A stretch of 64,000 nt of DNA. It comes from Syngnathus acus (Eukaryota; Chordata; Actinopteri; Syngnathiformes; Syngnathidae). The DNA is taken from contig NC_051094.1 in assembly GCF_901709675.1 (NCBI RefSeq), positions 7,560,501 to 7,624,500 on the forward strand, in the 5' to 3' direction. This document shows positions 44,225 through 58,284 of this stretch, piece after piece. Below the pieces are notes generated by a model. The model did not search any database, was not told the DNA's origin, and worked only from the letters and a program-made list of their open reading frames with translations. The position numbers were made by a program, and so were the translations under genes. Numbering within the stretch: position 1 is the first letter of the stretch; each line of letters begins with the position of its first letter.

Positions 44225-44290
44225 TGACGTTTGCATGTTCTCCTTCTACTTGTGTGGTTCATTGAAGATTCTAAATGGTCCATATATGGA
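44225..44290 (+). repeat. Fish interspersed repeat, short middle fragment
   Basis: GACGTTTGCATGTTCTCCTT and then GATTCTAAATGGTCC match modules from the middle of the fish repeat found at 42760-43060. It is short and diverged. Confidence 0.4.
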
Positions 44291-45222
44291 ACAAATCAAG
44301 CTTGGATAGGTTCTTCAGATCACACAAATGACCTTATAGGGACAATTTTAAAAAAAATGGAGGGCTAGAATACGCTTAAAAATAGTTATTAACCACGGTC
44401 CAAAAAAAGATCGATCACAGAGCAACTCATACTTTTGGGTAACGTTTTCTCAGAACGGTGTGGTGTCATCATTTGACACCGGGATGTTCTCTATGGGCGG
44501 CTTTGAAAAGTATAAAAGATATCAAGTTCTCAAGGAAAGGCAGACAACATGGAAATATAATCCCTTTGGCCAAGGCTGTCACTTCGGTGCAGCCGTAAAA
44601 GCCAAAAAATAGCGAGCGAGGTGAGTCACCGAGGGAATTTATGGGCTGTCTGTACCGTTCAGGCTCTTGTCAAGAAGAAACATTTTAATGTGGACCGATG
44701 CACTTAAAAGCCTCTGATACTATTGCGGCGGCAAAATATCAATTTTAGACTCATTTGTGAGGGGGCGGCTTCCACTAATGAGCACCATGAACACACAATT
44801 GCGGCTATGACAACGTCCCCCGGGTATCCACCATTTAATAATCAATATGGTGCTCTGCTAATCAATGGGATTGATAGTTATTTGCTCTAATACGTATGAT
44901 CTCATACCACAATTAAATGGTCGATAACTAATTCAACGCACATGGAATGACTACATCCGTTCATGGGGTACCCTTGAGAGCGATGGTCTGTACAGACATG
45001 CATAGTAAACGACATGGGAGTACCGGATGGCTCAAGGCAACATGAAACAATCTGTTCCATAGGTCCCTTTAGAGGCATTTTCATCCTGTGCAGTCAAATG
45101 AAAAAAAGCATGAAAGTAAAATGGGGGGAGCGCGAATGTTCTGAACTCCATGTTTCCCTGCCGGTGTTGTACAGACACAGGAAGTAGTCCATGGTGTTCT
45201 CTGACAAACATGGCAGGTGCAG

Positions 45223-45269
45223 TCCCTCCCTCCCTCCCTCCCTCCCTCCCTCCCTCCCTCCCTCCCTCC
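45223..45269. repeat. (TCCC)n microsatellite, about 12 units
   Basis: A pure tetranucleotide tract of 47 bp. On the grid2 sense strand it is (GGGA)n, so it carries many consecutive GGG runs and could form G-quadruplexes. It lies about 660 nt downstream of the exon C donor. Confidence 0.98.
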
Positions 45270-45927
45270 ATCCTCTACCTGCACTTACTCTAAAAAAACA
45301 TTAAGCCACCTTGTAATCACAGACACTTGGATGGTGAACAACCACATGCTGCATCACCACGTCTGAAGACAAAGACGCAATTATCTGATCGAATGTAGCA
45401 GTATGTTCTGGTAAATTTCCATTCAACTTAATGACTAGTTAATTGAGTCTTCTGCCCATCCTTAGTCCAGCACATAAAGACCGTGACAACACTAATGAGA
45501 GCATTGTAGGTCTTTCCATCCTTTAAAAGGATCATGAGAGTCTAACTGGGGGAAAGAAAAGAAAAAAGGAAAGCAGAAGAAAGGGTTTGCCACAAAGATG
45601 TTGAGCATCATCGCTTTCTTCCCGCCGTCTCTGACTTCAAAGATGGCATATGAAGAATTTACAGCAGTGAAGCAAGTTAAAAGCAATTGCGGGATCTTCT
45701 CAAATGGCGGCGGTGGTTGCTCCAGGGGAGACAGGCTAAGAATTGGAGTGACTACCATCAGCTTGACACCCTTATTTGTGTTTTTCCCTTCACAGAACCT
45801 CTTACAGAAGACATATTATTCGATTTTCCATAGTTCCAAGCAGTTCCCAGGTGTTGAAATGAAATACCTCATGTTTATTTCAAAATATCTCAAGCCCTAT
45901 TCAGAGCAGCCCTTCCGTGGCCCTTAC

Positions 45928-46029
45928 CAAGACAGTGACGACTCTCAGCACCACTCCCCGCATATTGTTCTCCAATTTCCTGTCGGTCAGCGTGCCATTC
46001 AGACCATGAAGAGGATCCCACGTGGCCAG
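45928..46029 (-). CDS. grid2: grid2 exon C: linker from amino-terminal domain into ligand-binding domain
   Basis: This exon has 34 codons and is phase 0 at both ends. It opens [20 protein letters not shown] and ends [11 protein letters not shown], with acceptor CACTACAG and donor GTAAGGG. The closing VVTVL is beta-strand 1 of S1, and exon D continues it directly as [11 protein letters not shown]. The exon therefore carries the join between the two extracellular domains, about residues 416-449. One NGT glycosylation sequon is visible. It sits between a 14.9 kb upstream intron and a 4.9 kb downstream intron. Confidence 0.95.
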
Positions 46030-47969
46030 CTGTAGTGAACAAAACAAGATGAGTTGAGCATTTACTTGACTTGAATTCAATGTATTTCGATGAGAAATTG
46101 CTAACATCGAGCAGGAGAGGGAAGTGAAACCCAAAACAATAAAACACATATCCACCCCTTTAATATTTTATCTTCCTTTGTCCTACTTTCTTTTATGATC
46201 TACTTTTGCACATACGAGCGCATCAAATTGTTTTCCTTTTAAACACAAAGCTAACAGATCTATCCCGGGTTGAGTGTGTACCTGTGATTTTGATTTATTG
46301 ACTTAAAAATGCTCCCCAAGCACATTTTCTTTATTTGCGTACCTACCGCCTACACTTTCAATAAAATATAGCTTTTGGCATCAAAGATCAAACTAGCTCG
46401 GTTTCCCTGTCGAGAGGAAACTCAGTAGGAAATGATCTGATGCTGTGAAACTCCTCACAAAAAGTGAAATAAAATAAATCAATAGGGATATGCAAAGTCC
46501 GACTCTGCTTTACAGGGGGGCCAGAAAGAAATGTGATGTGTGAGTGAAGTTGCAGTGAAAACTGTGAATTTTGAGGGCCTACCTATGGGTTGTTTATTGC
46601 ACTATCAATTCATTTCCTCGATATTTCATTGTGACATTTCGTTTAGTATGAGGGCAGCATTAACTGTAACGTGGACATGCATGTGTGATTTGCTCGGCTT
46701 ATCTGCGCAACAGCTTGTGATAAGGCCTCGTTGCATTTGCGGTGGGAATACAAAAGCATTTGGGAGTGTATTAACGACTTTGTGTCTAGACTGTGGACTG
46801 ACAATGCTAATACAGTATCAGCTCACGTTCACTTCTTCATGCCTTTCATCAAGTGGTAATTTAGAAGCAATGCTAACTAAGCTATCGTTACTTCATTGGT
46901 AGACTGTTCTCTGTTACATTTGTCTAGACTTGACTCTTGACGCATGTCAGATTGCCATTGTATATACACAAACTAGCAAAAGGAGTAAAATAAACAGATG
47001 TACTTGGAAAGTTTCTTTGCAATGGAGCAGAGGCCCAGTGAGGATTCAACACAAGAGCCTCTGCCCGAGAAGAAACAGAAAGGCCACTTGAAATATGGAT
47101 TTACGGTGAGATGTGATTCCACGCACGAAGCCGAGCGGCTAGCCAATGACTATACCGTAACACGTGGTGTCCATTTGGACTAAAGTCACCGAAGATGGTG
47201 TTTTGTATGAAAAAGCAGCAACTTAGATGATTTCATTTCATGGCATTTTAACTCTGTGATGTCATATTTCCTGCTGTAATTACACTATTTGGATCAAATC
47301 CAACTAGCAGAAACTAAATGAAGCACATTAACAGACATACACTTTTAATTTTAATAACTAAAAGGAAATTTAATGCCTGTAGTTTGTAAAGTCATCAAGA
47401 TACATTTGCTATTAAAAACTGTCTTGATTGTACTTTTTTTCTTTTGTCATTAGAAGCACGGCATCCAAATGCGATGGCAATAAACCGCGAGACAATTCGA
47501 GTTATGTCGCTTTAATGTTCCATGTGCTTCTCGGGGGAAATCACCACAGCGTCCCTGCAAAAGGAAACTATTTTGATAGGGAGGAGCGTTGATTTATGCG
47601 CATCACTCATGGTGCCACTTGCCCCAAATGACAAGTGAGATGTTATGGATCTCACATTATTAGCTCTGCATCATGACTTCATTTCATGCAAGTTTTCATT
47701 ATTTGTTTACAATATTGTGTCCCTGTGTTGTTTATATTATTATGTGAACTTTCCAACATACTGTGCAAGGATGGCTTTATGCACTTGTTGCATTTTCCAT
47801 TTTTCTATTAGTCAAACGTAACCTACTGTTTTACTAGTTCACAATTTTAGTAAATAAGTCATTTATTTTATTACAATATGAGTATCTCTGAAATGTAATG
47901 CAGCACATTACTTTGGAGTTATTTTTAAACTACTTTTATTCCAACAACTGTGGAAGTGTGACATTAAAT

Positions 47970-48265
47970 CACTTGAGGGGCAAGTTTTTTTTTCATTGGG
48001 GGGACATGGGGAGGGGGAGCAAGGATATCTCAGGGGGTCTGCAAAACAAAACAAACAAAAAAAAAAACATTTATAAACCCCCCAAATATTTCAGAAAACT
48101 GTTTAACATTCGTTATACCGTACATATCTTCACTAAGGAGGACACGGGTGTGGAAAAATAAAAACTCCCAGAAACATCAGAAATATCTCGAAAGTCAATT
48201 ATCTGGCACTGACTGGGGTGGGGGGGGTCTGTGCCCCCATTGCCCCCCCTCAACTCCACTCGTGG
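47970..48265 (+). repeat. hAT-like repeat, copy 2
   Basis: It shares with 23150-23240 a G run, ACATGGGGAGGGGG, AAGGATATCTCAGGGGGTCT and GCAAAACAAAAC. It extends to a G-rich then C-rich right part (TGTGCCCCCATTGCCCCCCC, TCAACTCCACTCGTGG), which resembles the other end of the same family. Confidence 0.5.
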
Positions 48266-48732
48266 TACACGTATGACCTTTAATAAGAGCAAAAATAAAA
48301 CTATATATGTACACACGTATATAAACACACACTCATATATAGTATATTATTGTATTATATTTTACACATATATATATTTATATAAATTTTTATGTTGGGG
48401 CTTAGCTTTTCCCTCTATGCTACATGCGTTCATTCATATTCTAGCACTTCCTGACTTTTATGTGCGACACTGCCGCTGCTGTTTGTCGTTTCGCTTGCTT
48501 CGCCTTCCTTCTCTCATGCCTGCTCACCATTGCACAAAGCAACAGCAGCAGCAGACAAGCTGCTGAGCCATTTCACTGCTCCAGCATCACCCTCCCCCCT
48601 CCCACCACCACCACCACTCCTTCATTTTGGTCTCCCTCGCTGATGAGCAACATGTGTCAGCGCAGTCTCCAAACAGCTTGCTCGGTGAGCCTACCTTCTG
48701 TCTTCTAGCGCTTAACTCACAGCTCTCTTTTT

Positions 48733-48753
48733 TGTTGTTGTTGTTGTTGTTGT
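48733..48753. repeat. (TTG)n microsatellite
   Basis: A pure TTG run of about 21 bp in intron B-C. Confidence 0.85.
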
Positions 48754-49835
48754 TAAACCCACCTATAGCTGTCCCTTTTCACTTCGAGTCTATCCGTCCA
48801 TCTTCTCCTGCACAGAGCTTGCATCAACAGTGCAACAGTTACAAATCTTCTGTACCATCACTTTATCTTGTGTGTGTCCAAAGTGGTTCCCTAACAACTG
48901 GGTCAATTTGATACCCAACCTTTATTAAAGACAAAGCACCCATTTTAAATTCCATTAACCTTCAATTATGAAAAAAATGTTGCTTCACAACAAAGATATC
49001 TCAGTGGCAACTTGCCATGACTGAACAGAATGAAAAAAGTTAGAGTTATTCTCAAAGGAGCTAAATTGAGAGTCTTGCTGTGTTATTACTTGACATGCGG
49101 TGACACTGAAGCACACCCAGTGGAAGCGTCAAAGTCGAAAGCCCCGAAAACAATTTGCTTCATCATACTTTTCAGCAAAAACGGGGCTCTGGAGTCCCCC
49201 AAAAATTATGATTCTTGTCATGTATGCACACCGTCATGCATGACCTCTGCATAATTTATGAGACTTAAACTCAAGTGCCATTCAGGGCAATTAGAAGCAT
49301 GAAACATTTTACGACCATAATGAAGAGTAGTTCTGTATAGAAATTGGATGGCTGCTATCTAATCTACTCTGGCAAAAGCTCGCACTATTCTCCTCCCTCC
49401 CTTCTTGCACTCTCCTTTTGTATGTGAATGCTTTAACATAAGTGCGTATGAATGATGTCGGAAAATGTACAAAAATAGAACCCATTCCACCTTTGATGTT
49501 CTATTACATTAAATGTACTTATTTTGTGCTTCCTCTCTGCCTTAAAGATGTAAATAAAAGCAGCAATTTACACGGAAGGTTCAGATGATTTGCTTTGACA
49601 CTGTAACACAAAAGTGAGGTAAAATTAGCCCAAAGGTACTTTGGTAATGACTCCCAAGATGGGTACAAATGTATATTCGGGAGCACAAACAAGGAAGATC
49701 AAAACAAACATGGGTCCACAATTAGAGATGTCGCGTACTGGTGGTAAATATTTTGCGCCGGACATCAAATATTAGGCTGTACAATTTGTGCTGCCTAATC
49801 ATTTGTACACTTTCATTTGCTCCCCTTCTCTATCA

Positions 49836-49994
49836 CACACACACACACACACACACACGACATGGCTGTGGTGAACGCGGCAATAACAACAAGCTCCGTT
49901 CTGATTTCCCAGATGAGCTGCAAGCTGTTTTATTGCTTGCACTGGAGATTTTGGATAATATACCCACATTTGTGTGTGTATGTGTGTGTGTGTG
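49836..49994. repeat. CA run and TG run facing each other
   Basis: A CA run (49836-49858) and a TG run (about 49973-49994) lie about 115 bp apart and are complementary, so they could pair. Both are short. Confidence 0.85.
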
Positions 49995-52900
49995 TATTTA
50001 TTTATTCCACCAATAATAACATCTAATAATATTTGCAGCTCAAATAATATTAAATGTCAATTACTTCAAATTTAATCATATATAACACGCATTAATATAA
50101 TATTTCGGGGCGGTTATTTCAAACGGGCCCTCTCGTACATGTTAAAATAAATATTTATACCTCCGACTGGCTATGCAGGCTCTCTTTATTATTTCAACGT
50201 ATTTACGGATACTTTACAATCACATCCAAGCAGTCACAAGCATGAGATGAAAGCGTAAAATCCATTGAGACTCTTAAGTGATGTTAAGATGCACAGCAGG
50301 AATCATTTCAAGGCATTAAACCGCACAGGGCTTATGAAAAATACATGCATGAGAGGGTATGTGGGGACAATGAATGTAACAATGTAGCTAACGGTTCTAC
50401 TTTTAAACCTTTACACATGGGACTTGCTCGGCATGTTTCTGCTCAGAACTGTCAAGTACTAAAGGAGGACATGAAATCATAGTTCGATCCTTTAATATGA
50501 ATACCCGCACTGTAATTGACACCAAAGTGTTTCTTAATATATGTGATGTAAAACGTAATTCAATGCTTTCTATTTGAGCCATTAAGTCAAGTCAATGTGG
50601 GAAATTTAAAAAATGAAAAAGATATACCATTGATTCACTACATTTCCGCGTCGACAGGTTTTTAATTTCTAAATCATTTTTTCGTGTGACAGATCCAAAA
50701 AATACTGCATGGCTACTGTGTAGCATGCACAGAATGAAAAGATTTTTTTTTTCATTTGAAGGCAAATATCTACAGTACCCACATCTAAATATGATTTACT
50801 GGACCTGGAATTAGAATGATCAACTCCGGGCTAGTCACAAAATAAACATTGCCCCCATCACACGCACACATTTATCGTCTGAATCCAGTCGTGCTGCTAA
50901 GCAAGGAGAACAAACCACATGGCAGGTGGATTACAATGACAGCAGTATTGAAATTGTTTAATCCGTACGTCTGTCAAAGTGTCAACCAGTCAGTCAGTGA
51001 GCTGCTCCCTCACTTTATGTCCCCAAGTTGGTAAAAGCTTGAAAGGATTGAAACATAAGAGCAAAGGAGCAGGGATATTATATTGGATTCGATTGTCAGT
51101 ACGGTACTGCTATGGAAATGATGTGGGTGGGAGTGGTACTGGGTCAAGTATTCAGTAAACTGGTATATCCAAACAAGACCAATACAATACATTCTGAGCA
51201 CATGTTGCTCTCATTTTTGTTCTCTCCAGCTTCCATTTCGGCAGCACTCGTGCAAGAAAGACATTTATATAGAGGAAAATGTATTTCTCGGTGTGCCATT
51301 CTGGGAGGCACTTGCATGCCCTGGTCAATTAGAAAATGAAATTTAACCGAGATGATCCGAGGCCCTAATGCAATAAAAAGTACTGCGTCTTCAAACTTGA
51401 ATAAAATTGACGCAACTCTTGCTTTGTTCTAAGGTTCAGGGAGAAGATGTACTTCTCACATAAACCTAGTTGTAAAGACCATTTTCCAAAGGATGAGTTA
51501 ATGGGGCAACTCTGAAGGAATTTTGTCACAAGTGGTCTGAGTCAATCTACACTTGCACGTAAACATACTGAATGTGAACAATGGCATGGATTCATTCCAG
51601 AACCGACGACTCCAAGCTCACAGGCCTTCCAATTATTCTAAAGGGTGTTATAATCTGCCAGCTGTAGTCATTTAATATTCTCCTTTAACAATGTCATCAA
51701 AATATCATTTGTACGCAGGCACAGATGGGATGTGATACCTTGTCTGAGAGTCGCGAGGACCTGAACAAAACGGCTTCCTTAATGGGTGTCCTTCAAGTAA
51801 GGAGGGGTCGCGTAAAAAGTAGAGTGGATTTTCAGTTTAAGGACATTCGCGGAAGTGTAGTGAACAACACGTCCAGGGAGAAGAGATGATAGTTAATCCT
51901 CTGCAGAGTTTGCCGCCGTGCGTGTCCACATCAGCCTGCGTACATCGTGTGTGTTTGTGCGAGTGTGTAGTAGGTATGCAAATGGACGCGTAGGCGTCGT
52001 CGTCGGAGGGGCGGCTAGGTGGGTGGGTAGACGGTACACTTGTGTATTTTGTGATCCACAGAGGCATGCAATCCCGGGCAGACTCTGGCTGCTGTAATCC
52101 GAGGTTTACACGCTGTAATGCTGCTGAAAAGCCTGCAGGCCTCGCTGGCAGGGAGGAAGAGTGAGGAAGAGGAGGAGGAGGAGGAACATTATAGAGGAGA
52201 CATGACAGAGAAGATATGGCTTGGCAATAATAGGAAAATTGGATTGAAACATGACCGGGATCCAATAGAAGATAATGAAAAAAAATCGGTTTCACAGAGG
52301 TAATAATGCATAGTTTTGATTGACACCAAGAGAGGTATTCATTTCGCAATATGTTTATTATTACAAGTATGGTGATGTACAACTGCACTGCATCATATTG
52401 AGCTTAACTATTTCCCGTTTCATTTAGATTGATTGGGCAACAAAAATACAACTAGTCTTGTAAAACTTGGAGTCTAAATTTTCCAGGAAACATTAGCCTC
52501 TTAAATTGCACCAATAAACACAATGTTTAGTGAATCCCTCCTTGCATTTAGTTTGTCGTTCATAAATTCACCAATGCATGTTTTTCTCCTTCTGTGGAAA
52601 CTTTTCTCATCTGTTCACGGAAAAAAGAAAAAAATTTCTATGCAGCTTTTCAGTTTTTGTACTCTTTTTGGAATACCTTCACTTAAGGTCTATGTATGTC
52701 ATGGAGGAGCTAAGTTTAGCCTGTTGTTAGTAGAGGTTATGCAGTTTTACAAGTGCATGTTTTTATTTCAATGTATTAAATAGGTCAGCTTTGTTATCCC
52801 TTGACAGAATACACACTTGCTGTCTTTTTTTAAAAATCAAATCACCTGTCGGACAAATATTTTAGGGGTATTGTTATAAGATGAGTTTGAATGCTTGAAT

Positions 52901-55900
52901 TAAATTGTTTTAGGATCAGAGTTTGCAGATTTGTTTTGTACAGTTTATCTACACTTAGTATTGGCACTTACAGTAAAATTAGGGCACTTTAAGGGGGGCT
53001 CCGTCCTATCAAATCTTGGGAGATTTCATCCACAAATGTGTGTTGCTTTTTCTTTGGATTGGCTCTTCTGTATTTATTTTGCCACCACAAAAGCAAAAGA
53101 AAAAAAACAAGTGTGAGTCAATGATTGGGCTTCATGCTGTCGATTTATATAACCCATTTCTAAAAATAAACTCATGGATGCTTAACATATAAAACTAAAG
53201 AGCATGTGTGTCTGTGTGTGAATTTAGATTCAAAATAGATTCCCACCGGTGGTTAAGATTGGTGAGTTTTGGTTTATGAGTGTGTTGAAGCCCTATAATG
53301 TCGATTCAAAAATCTCAATAAACAGCAATTGATGAAAGGACCTTCACACTGCTTGGAGCTTAGGCCCTGATAAGATAACTCATGAGGCAATGAAGGTCAC
53401 ATAAGCGTAGTTATGAGATGACAGCAAATGGGAAAATGAGGAGAGGAAATATTGGGGGGTGGGAGGGCGACATGGGCTGCATATCAAACCAATGCAAATC
53501 CGTTCCCTTCACTGTAATCACTTTAATATGTGTAGCCGCACACATGCACGGTGCAAATCCTTAATGTGTTTGCATATCCAGCCAATGAGAAATTAGAATG
53601 CGAGTCCTGATGTGATGTTCCAGAAGCTTGCAAGCCTCAAACGGGTTACAGCGGGTTGAGTGAATGACAAATACAGAGAATAACTAACAAAGATGCTCTT
53701 AGGAAAGAGCTTTATTTCATGACGCAGAAGACAAGGAGATCCCGTATCCATTATCTAAGAGGTTTTGCCCGAGGATGGGATGCAACAAAAATGACGAGTT
53801 GACGCAATCCCCTGTCCTACACACCTTTTAACAAAATGGTTTCCTTGATGAAATCTGTTGAGTTAAGTGGAGGGTTAACGACTGCTTGGGGGACTGCTAT
53901 TATGTTAAGTGTATGTGTGATGAAAAATCCTTAAAATGAGGTCTTGGTAATAATGAGGGCAATAATTGGCTGCCATTTTTAAATAGCTCGGGCCCAATAT
54001 TTACCGATGATTGGTGGCTGGGTGAAGTGATCGCGATTGTCCTCTAGAGGCAAAATCATGCCCAAGAAGACGAGTGATTCTATATTTTACTTAAAACTTC
54101 TTTTCTTATACAACTCTAAAAACTCTAAATACGGCAGTCTCTGTTGCTTTTAAACCTGTTGCACAAAATAGTGCCAACTATTTAGAATTTTAATCCTGCC
54201 CTGAGGTCACAGTCTTAGTAGATCATGTGCAACATGTCCACCAACAGCATCGCTAATATGTTCGAGTCAACACGTGATTTAGCTGCAGCTATGTGGGAGT
54301 AAATCAGGCCCTTGGTGTCCATTTCACCTCTTCTTCCTCCATCAGTCCACCAAACGGGGGTTTCTGTTCACAAAGCCATGGCGTGTCTAACATAAGGACA
54401 TGACCTTGGTGTCAGACGCTGACGGTTGGTTTTATTTCCCTGCTGATCACTCCCTTGTTCCCTGCCGCTAGCTCCTGTGTTTACTGCCGGGCCATAGCCA
54501 ATTAGGCCTTCATCGTACCCCATCCGTCAATCCACCTTTTCTCTTCGCTTCACTGTCATCAGGCATCAAATGTAATGGGATGACGAGACACGCATTGTTG
54601 TAGACGATGACATCGTATTCTAACGGGCCAATTATTTGTGGTACTGTACTAGACACGTACGGTCTCTGGTGGGTCAAAGTCATTTCAATTACTTTATGAC
54701 CTGTTCAGTAGCGTTTTGCCAACAAATCCACCCCCCACCCACAAATGTGATGTAATAATTATAGAAAACGGATGAAATCTAAGGCAGCAGAGGATGAGGG
54801 GTTTTATGAGTAAAACTAAGTTATGCTTAGTTTAAACGAGGACTCTTCAGCTCAATGTGGGTGTATGTCTCAGAGATTTACACACACCAACGTGCACACA
54901 CACACGCACTCATATGGTATGCCTTGGGCTTCGACGTGCAATAGGATTCCCAGCATCTGGGGAATAAAACCTCTCTGAGCTTGTCATAACAGCTCGAGAG
55001 GTCCATATGACGGCCAGGCGAGTTGTTTGCTGTTCGTCTGCACTGTTTGCGGGACTGCTGTGTTTGTTACGGGCCCAACCATAAACATCTCACTGGGTGT
55101 ATTGTGAGACAACGGGCAACAGTTAAAAAAATATATATTTCAACGACTGCTCTCTTCCAAATTGTATTTCCAATACGCTAGCCATGTCCTTTTATCTGAC
55201 GAGTAAATCTACAACAGTCTTTTGATAAAGGGCTGAACAACTTTTGTAACAATTTTAGTCTTAGCTGCTCAAAGGTTTGCAGTGTTTCCCCAGCGTTGTC
55301 AACAATAGGGAAGGGATACCAGCCATCGTTTTCTCAGGAGCAACCCAAGAGGCATCGGGATCAGAAATCGGGATGACTTACTGATTGACAGCTGTTGATG
55401 TAGCAATTTATCATCAGTAAATGTGACTTGATTAAATCAAAATGATGGCGTAGATCATGTCGTCCAGAAAATCCAAATGATGACAAAGTGGCAACTAGGG
55501 AATCAAGAGCTCCCCCTTAACCAGCCTGAGAGAAAAGCAAATGTCAGTCCAAGAACTTTCCTAGATGGTTTCTGCAGAAATCTAAACTAACAGTGTCTCA
55601 AAAAGAAAGCCCTCTTGGCAAATATATACAGTATGTATATTTTAACAGCAGAAGCACTTTGTCAGCTTCAATCAGCGTCTAAATTCTGCTGTCCTGTGGT
55701 CAACTGGAATCAAGACTTGCTGGTCAATGAAAGTGCTAGTGACTGATGCTCGGCCTTTTGGCCATTAGAAGGTCACCCAATTATTAGGATGTGATGTCAT
55801 TTGTTGAGTTTGAAGAAACTACTCGTCAGGTTTCTATTGATTTTGGAAGAGTTGAAGTTGCCCAATTGAATGGATGTAATTTTATTCACGATGGATTTTT

Positions 55901-57150
55901 GTTTCCCTGCACTTGTGTTCTCCCGAACCCGCTTTCATTTAATCTATGTAGCTAGATCTTCATCGTCCTAATTCAACCACCCATCCTCGCTCCAATCTTC
56001 CAGTTAGGAGAGAGGCCTATTGAATAAAGATACATGCAAATATATCTAATAGGCTGGAACACAGGAAAGGGAAGGGGATACTCTTCTGTCACCGTCATTT
56101 ATGATTATGATTATTATTATTAATCTGCATATATTCATGCCGTCGGCATTGTCCCTCTTTTTGCTTTATTTAACGTCACCTCTGACTGTGTCTCATTTAG
56201 TCAAGCGTTGTATCTTTTGCTCTCTCTCGTGTATGTGTTGTTTGTTTTGTGTATGACTCTCACTTTCCTCTTTGGTCACCCTGTAGGCAAACTTTTTTTT
56301 TTTGCATAATTGTAATAATCAGTTCCACTTGCATTTGTCCCTCATGTGATCTCCCTAAAAACGACCAACAGCAATAACTTGCTCTTTGGAGCTTTACAAC
56401 CCCCTCAACCCCAAACACCCTCACTTTGTTTGTTGTTCAATGCCTGAAGCTGATGCAAACTGTCCGTGCGTTGTGCTTAAAATGTCTGCATTAATTTAAC
56501 ACCTTATAATAATTATTTTCCTGTAAGCATCTGTGGTGTATTTGATGTTACTAATAAAACACGATGCGCCCTTTAACTTTCTTGTTGTAGCGGGTAGAAA
56601 GCCATTATAGTTTTAACTCTCTCAGCACAAATTTGATGAAGAGGCAAATATTGATTTGTTTTCCCTCCAAAACAAACAACCTCAACTTGTATGGCTCTTA
56701 AAATCAGTTGATTTAAATCACTGGGAAGTCAGCGGTGTGTAAAATGAAACAAACCGGTAGAGTAAAATATTTGATTTGGGACATTAAAAAGGTCAGCGAT
56801 ATGAAAGAAAACATTTGTTAATTGTAAATAAGAGCTTATCCAATGGAAAAGTCAGCTCTGCAAAATGCAACACAGCATAATTCAAAATACAACCATAGGT
56901 AATAAAACACAGCTTTACATTTATGTTTATAAACTGTCCTCACATGAGCTGGAATAGTTTAGGCTAGTAAAATAATAAATCTGCATATTACTGCCGCAAA
57001 ACCTACTGCGGCAATGAGTCGTGGATTTTGATTTCCCTGTCTCCAACCTATAGGCTCACATTTATACATTTCTGGAGGAAATGCACTCTCAATTTTATTT
57101 CCTGAAAATGAATGGAGCCATTTTGTGTGTCACAACATCTTCACCAAAGA

Positions 57151-57168
57151 GGGGGGGTGGGGGGGGGG
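57151..57168. repeat. G-run
   Basis: Seven G, one T, then ten G on the plus strand. It can form a G-quadruplex on the plus strand only, which is antisense to grid2. Confidence 0.9.
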
Positions 57169-58284
57169 ACAAATCCGTCAAGAATAATTTGGCCACAGCT
57201 TGTCTGTGCATGCATGTGTGCAGGGTGGTAGTGGCCCTACTGACAGTGATGCAGTATGACGCTAATTGCCATGCAGAGCCAAAAGGGTTAGCTTAGCATT
57301 GGCGAACATGGCAGGAGATTTGTACATCTGTCGGCATGTGTGCATTTCTTTGCATGCGTTTCATGAGAAGCCGCCACATAAAAACATCATCTTTCAAGTC
57401 TTCAGCACTAATGCTCGTCACGGGATGACTATGTTTCCGAGGTCTCCAGAGTGCCATGTGCTCCCATTTCTCTACAGTACAGTTCAGTCGTTTCTCAGGA
57501 GGAGAGTTGGGATGGTAATTGAAGGTGACCCCAATTAAAAGCAGTTCAGTTTTGCGGGTCACACTTTTCTGAATTATGGAGTAAACTGAAGTTGTCCCAC
57601 TTCAACCATGTCATCTAACATGGCAGAGTATACTGTACAAAGTTTTATTTTACTCATCTCTTCCTCCTTCACTGGAATCCTTTCGCCTCTCATCACCTCT
57701 GCCTTGACCTTTTTATTTTTACCTGCGCCACTACTTCAATGTATGAAAGCGATACCATTTTGGTCCTATCTTGGAAGTCATTTCAAGACGTCATGGATAT
57801 CTAACAGAGCAATTACACGTGGCGGGACTTGTCCCCTGCCTCGGCTGCAGCCGCACACAGACGGATGCACGGGCCCCCAACGTATAGCCGCTGAAGCTAA
57901 TGGAGCAGAAAGCCAATTCGAGCCTAGCGTGCGAGTGATAATTATGACCGATCTCAGATGTCGCCTGCTATTATTGCTGGCACTTGACAAGTATATGCAT
58001 GAGGGTGAACTATGACGGGAATAAATGTCAGAAGACGCATTAGAACGATGAATGATTGACAGGATGGAACGAGGATGGATGAGAATGAGAGAAGAGGTCC
58101 TCAAGAAAACCTGGAGTGTGGTAGACAACCCTTATTGATTCCACAAGCCATCACCTTTGGACTTGAAAGGATTTAATCGTATTCAAAGTGCAACCAGCAG
58201 TTTCTCAATTTCTGGAGTACGATAGAGCTCCCTAGACAACTTTAGTTTTATAAACCACTACACTATCAATTACATAACTGATTT

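Larger units (their letters stand above)
41072..45927 (-). other. grid2 intron C-D, 4.9 kb
   Basis: This phase-0 intron contains a near-palindromic inverted-repeat element (42174-42336), a minus-strand copy of the common fish repeat (about 42760-43060), a further fragment near 44225-44290, and the TCCC tract 45223-45269. No exon is seen. Confidence 0.87.

Noticed and set aside
46540-46902. 120-codon plus-strand open frame without low complexity
   Set aside because: Considered as part of a transposase next to the KYGFT frame, but no motif supports it and intron context makes chance likely.
51837-52388. 183-codon minus-strand open frame, the longest in the window
   Set aside because: Composition is that of random intron, no domain is recognised, and it runs through low-complexity GAG/GGA-rich sequence.
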